64,000 nt of DNA, from positions 7,722,737-7,786,736 of the forward strand of contig NC_092464.1 in NCBI RefSeq assembly GCF_047495875.1. The letters are read 5' to 3'. Position numbers and translations under genes: made by a program. Positions 61,390 to 64,000 of the stretch are shown here, one piece after another (the first letter of the stretch is position 1; the number at the start of each line of letters is the position of its first letter). The notes below the pieces were generated by a model. The model did no database searches and was not told where the DNA came from. It saw nothing but the letters and a program-made list of their open reading frames with translations. Source of the DNA: Pithys albifrons albifrons (lineage: Eukaryota > Chordata > Aves > Passeriformes > Thamnophilidae).

Positions 61390-61417
61390 GGTAAGTATAC
61401 AATGGTAAGTGTACAAT
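61390..61417 (+). repeat. 14-bp tandem duplication with twin GGTAAGT
   Basis: GGTAAGTATACAAT (61,390-61,403) is followed directly by GGTAAGTGTACAAT (61,404-61,417), with one mismatch. Each unit starts with G/GTAAGT, the core of a consensus 5' splice site. No coding exon is evident upstream. Confidence 0.85.
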
Positions 61418-64000
61418 GCCAGGTGGTGTCCTGTATGGCTGCTTGCTAAGGCACAGAACTATTTCCAATTCAGGTATTATTTATAGCCTGCTCTTGATGT
61501 CATCCCAACCAAGTGCATGAATTCTGTCATACTGTGTGCTGGTGTGTTCTTCTATAGTAAAATCATAGGTCTCTATTCCCTGTTTCACTAGAAGCAGGTA
61601 CATTATCTGTGGAGCTCATTAGTCACAGTGTGAGTGAGAATAGAAATGTGACATGCAGACACATCTGGTGGCACCAGCAGTGGGTGTGCTGAGAGGGTGT
61701 CCAGGTGGCAGGAGTGCAAAAAGCAACCTCAGTTTGTAATGAGCAAACACCAACAGAGCCCCATGTGAAGAGAAAGCTAAAGTGGCCCATAAGATACAAA
61801 CCTGCAGCTGTCAGCAGATGGTACCATGGCTGGGCTGCTCCTGGGACTATCTACAATGTGTCAGCACTCTGCAGAGGTTCAAAACTGGCTGGTTTTTGGA
61901 TTGTGGACCTTAGATCCCTCTTGGGTAAGTAGTCACTGCAAGCAACAATCTTTGCTCAGGAATTAACTGAGAAAGGGGGCTTTAAGGAGAACAAACCCAA
62001 GTGAGGAGCAAGGTATGGCAGCTGGAACAGGACATCAAGCAGAAGAAGGTCTGACTGGTACTGTGCAAGTAGCTGGAAAATGGCCTAGGGTGTCTACAAT
62101 GAAGAATGTCCACATGAAGAATTTAATGAGAATCTCACAAAAGGAGTAATATGTATTCACAAGTTATCTAACCTGGAATATTCTGAGGTATATGAGTAAT
62201 AAACCGAGAGAGCTGACTCCCTGCACAAAAAAGATGTCTTGGAGGACTCAATGTCCTTCAGTTTGACCAGAAACAATGTACATTACAATGTCCTAATCTA
62301 GTTTGGATTCACCTCCAACCTCTTGTTAAAAAAGTATTTTTTTCCAGTTTTGTGCCCCACTACAACCCCCAAACATTCTTCCCACTAAGATAAACAATTG
62401 GATCATGCAGCTGAAAGACTGGGACTTTCACCAGACACTGTGTAGGCTATTTCCCTTGTCCTGTAAAACTTGGATATGACAAGAGTAGCTGGATGCTATT
62501 CATGCAAAAGCCACCCTTAACTAGTCTGTGCAACAGAAGAGGTGATTTTTTTTCTGTTAATTGCACCTATGTGAACCCACAGAAAACTGCCCTGGACTTC
62601 CAGCATGACACACAGGAGCAGCACTTGACCTACTCTTTGGTTTTGTTTTCTTTTGCTTTTGTCTTTGTGCTCTCTACTTTCCTCCATGCCCCAAGCCCAC
62701 CATATTTTAGAGCATCTTGAAGCATTTCACAAAAGTAGGTTAATTGGCAGTTTTAGACCAAGCTTTGCAAACAGGCAGAAGCCTTTATTTAGCACAAGAG
62801 GACTAGAGTGTCTGCCCTGTTTGCTTTGGCTCTGAAGGATGATGACTCTGCTGGACAAAATAGGTATGTGCTTATTAAAGCTGATACCAGGAATGATGCT
62901 TTTTCCTCTGGTACAGACTAGAATTTAGCTACCATATTCTTAGAAACCTCTAATGATGACAGTCTAAACCCCTCCCGACAGTCTGTCCCAGCTTTTAACT
63001 ATCCATACTGTCCATATTTTCCCCAGTCTCTAAGCATTCATTTGTGTAGCCTAAGTCTCTTACATTTCTTTGCTACAGCCAGCGTGAAGAACACTTTATT
63101 TCTTTTTTTTTTACATGTATATTTTATGCTGTTGATATTTGTGTTCTCAGTTTCTTTTTTCCAAACTGAACTCGGTCCCAAGTCTTTCCTCTAGGTCACA
63201 TTTTCTAGAGTTTTTGTTGTTTTTCTCTGCTCTCTCTGATCTATACATTCCTTGAACTGTGATGCTCAAAGAAAAAGAGTGTTTTCTCAGTGATTTGGTC
63301 AGCTTTGAGATGCAAAGAAGAAATTCTGTTTGTATTTCAAAACTTATTTTATGGTTTGGGTTTGGCTTTTTTTCTTTTTGATTTTTCCCCCTTGTTTTTT
63401 TCAAGCAGTTTGACATTTACTTCTATTTACTTTGTGATCCTCTACAAACTTCAAATCCTTTTTGCAGAAGAGCTGCATAATCAGCTCCTTCCTAGCTTTT
63501 AAGGAGTTGATTATTCTAAGGAGTTTGCACTTGATGCTTTACATCACAGTCCTTACAGGCTGCTTCTCCAAGGGGACAGTTTTATCAATTCTTCACACTG
63601 AAAGCCAGAACATATTAACCTTAGTTTTTAGAAAGGCTAACCATATTCACTGCACTCCTGGCTGGTTGACTGTCCAGGAAGAGTGTAACTGTATCTGCAA
63701 AAAAATAGGAAAATAGCATTTAATTTTTCTTTACCTTGAGCATCTTTTATCCTAATCATGTAGTACATCTACATACTGTTAAGTACTGTCATGGAACCAT
63801 TTTGAAGCACAGCAAAGTTCAAATCTAAAAGGATAAGGGAGCATGTAGTTCACTGGAGCACTTTTTGTAGGAGAGCTTTATTGAAATTTATAGAAACATT
63901 CTGAATTTGATGTCCTGGTATTTTCTGAGGCTGAAGTAAATCACAGATTAATATTTCCCACTGGATCAGAGCTGAATTACAGCAGGGTTCTTTTCATATG

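Larger units (their letters stand above)
57489..64000. other. Unassigned AT-rich DNA to the window end
   Basis: No gene or clear mobile element. It holds a short (TTTA)n near 60,237, a 14-bp tandem duplication at 61,390-61,417 and T-rich runs (such as 63,104-63,113). The 155-codon frame at 60,520-60,987 (+) shows no known motif. Confidence 0.55.

Overview
The window looks like bird nuclear DNA, probably from a songbird (the songbird part is inference). The evidence is many fragments of CR1, the main avian LINE, several LTR pieces of endogenous retroviruses, an AT-rich background with few CpGs, and no bacterial-style gene packing. I recognise no functional protein-coding gene, exon chain, tRNA, rRNA or CRISPR array. 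The longest open frames (200, 191, 155, 151 and 151 codons) resemble no family I know. The window is best read as a gene desert or the inside of a very large intron, and its identifiable content is almost entirely mobile-element debris plus simple repeats.

Layout. At about 60-795 (+ strand) lies an LTR-like copy whose relative lies inverted at about 21,965-22,800 (- strand). They share a TATA box, a poly(A) signal about 20 bp later, a U5-like block with a CACGTG core, and a 111-bp open frame of identical length upstream of the TATA box. At 2,825-3,159 is a clean solo LTR with TG...CA ends and a perfect 6-bp target duplication (AACTAT). At 23,504-24,194 is a CpG-rich LTR of about 690 bp with a TTCC duplication. 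At 24,461-26,375 two CR1 copies sit end to end on the - strand; the second keeps a decayed reverse-transcriptase segment and the linker before it. Further CR1 pieces lie at 27,176-27,432 (-), 30,055-30,345 (+), 31,140-32,850 (+, long and very old), 38,378-38,563 (+), 39,430-39,665 (+, weak) and 45,822-46,265 (-).

The rest (3.2-21.9 kb apart from small repeats, 32.9-38.3 kb, 39.7-45.8 kb, 46.3-64 kb) is unassigned. It holds short tandem duplications, simple repeats and two strong G-quadruplex-type tracts (7,867-7,894 on the - strand; 38,985-39,016 on the + strand).

Nothing here works together as a pathway. The elements were probably inserted at different times: ancient plus-strand CR1 first, minus-strand CR1 and the LTR-like pair later, and the two CpG-rich LTRs with visible target duplications last. 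The most interesting item is the inverted LTR-like pair with the shared small open frame. I found no convincing new biological system.
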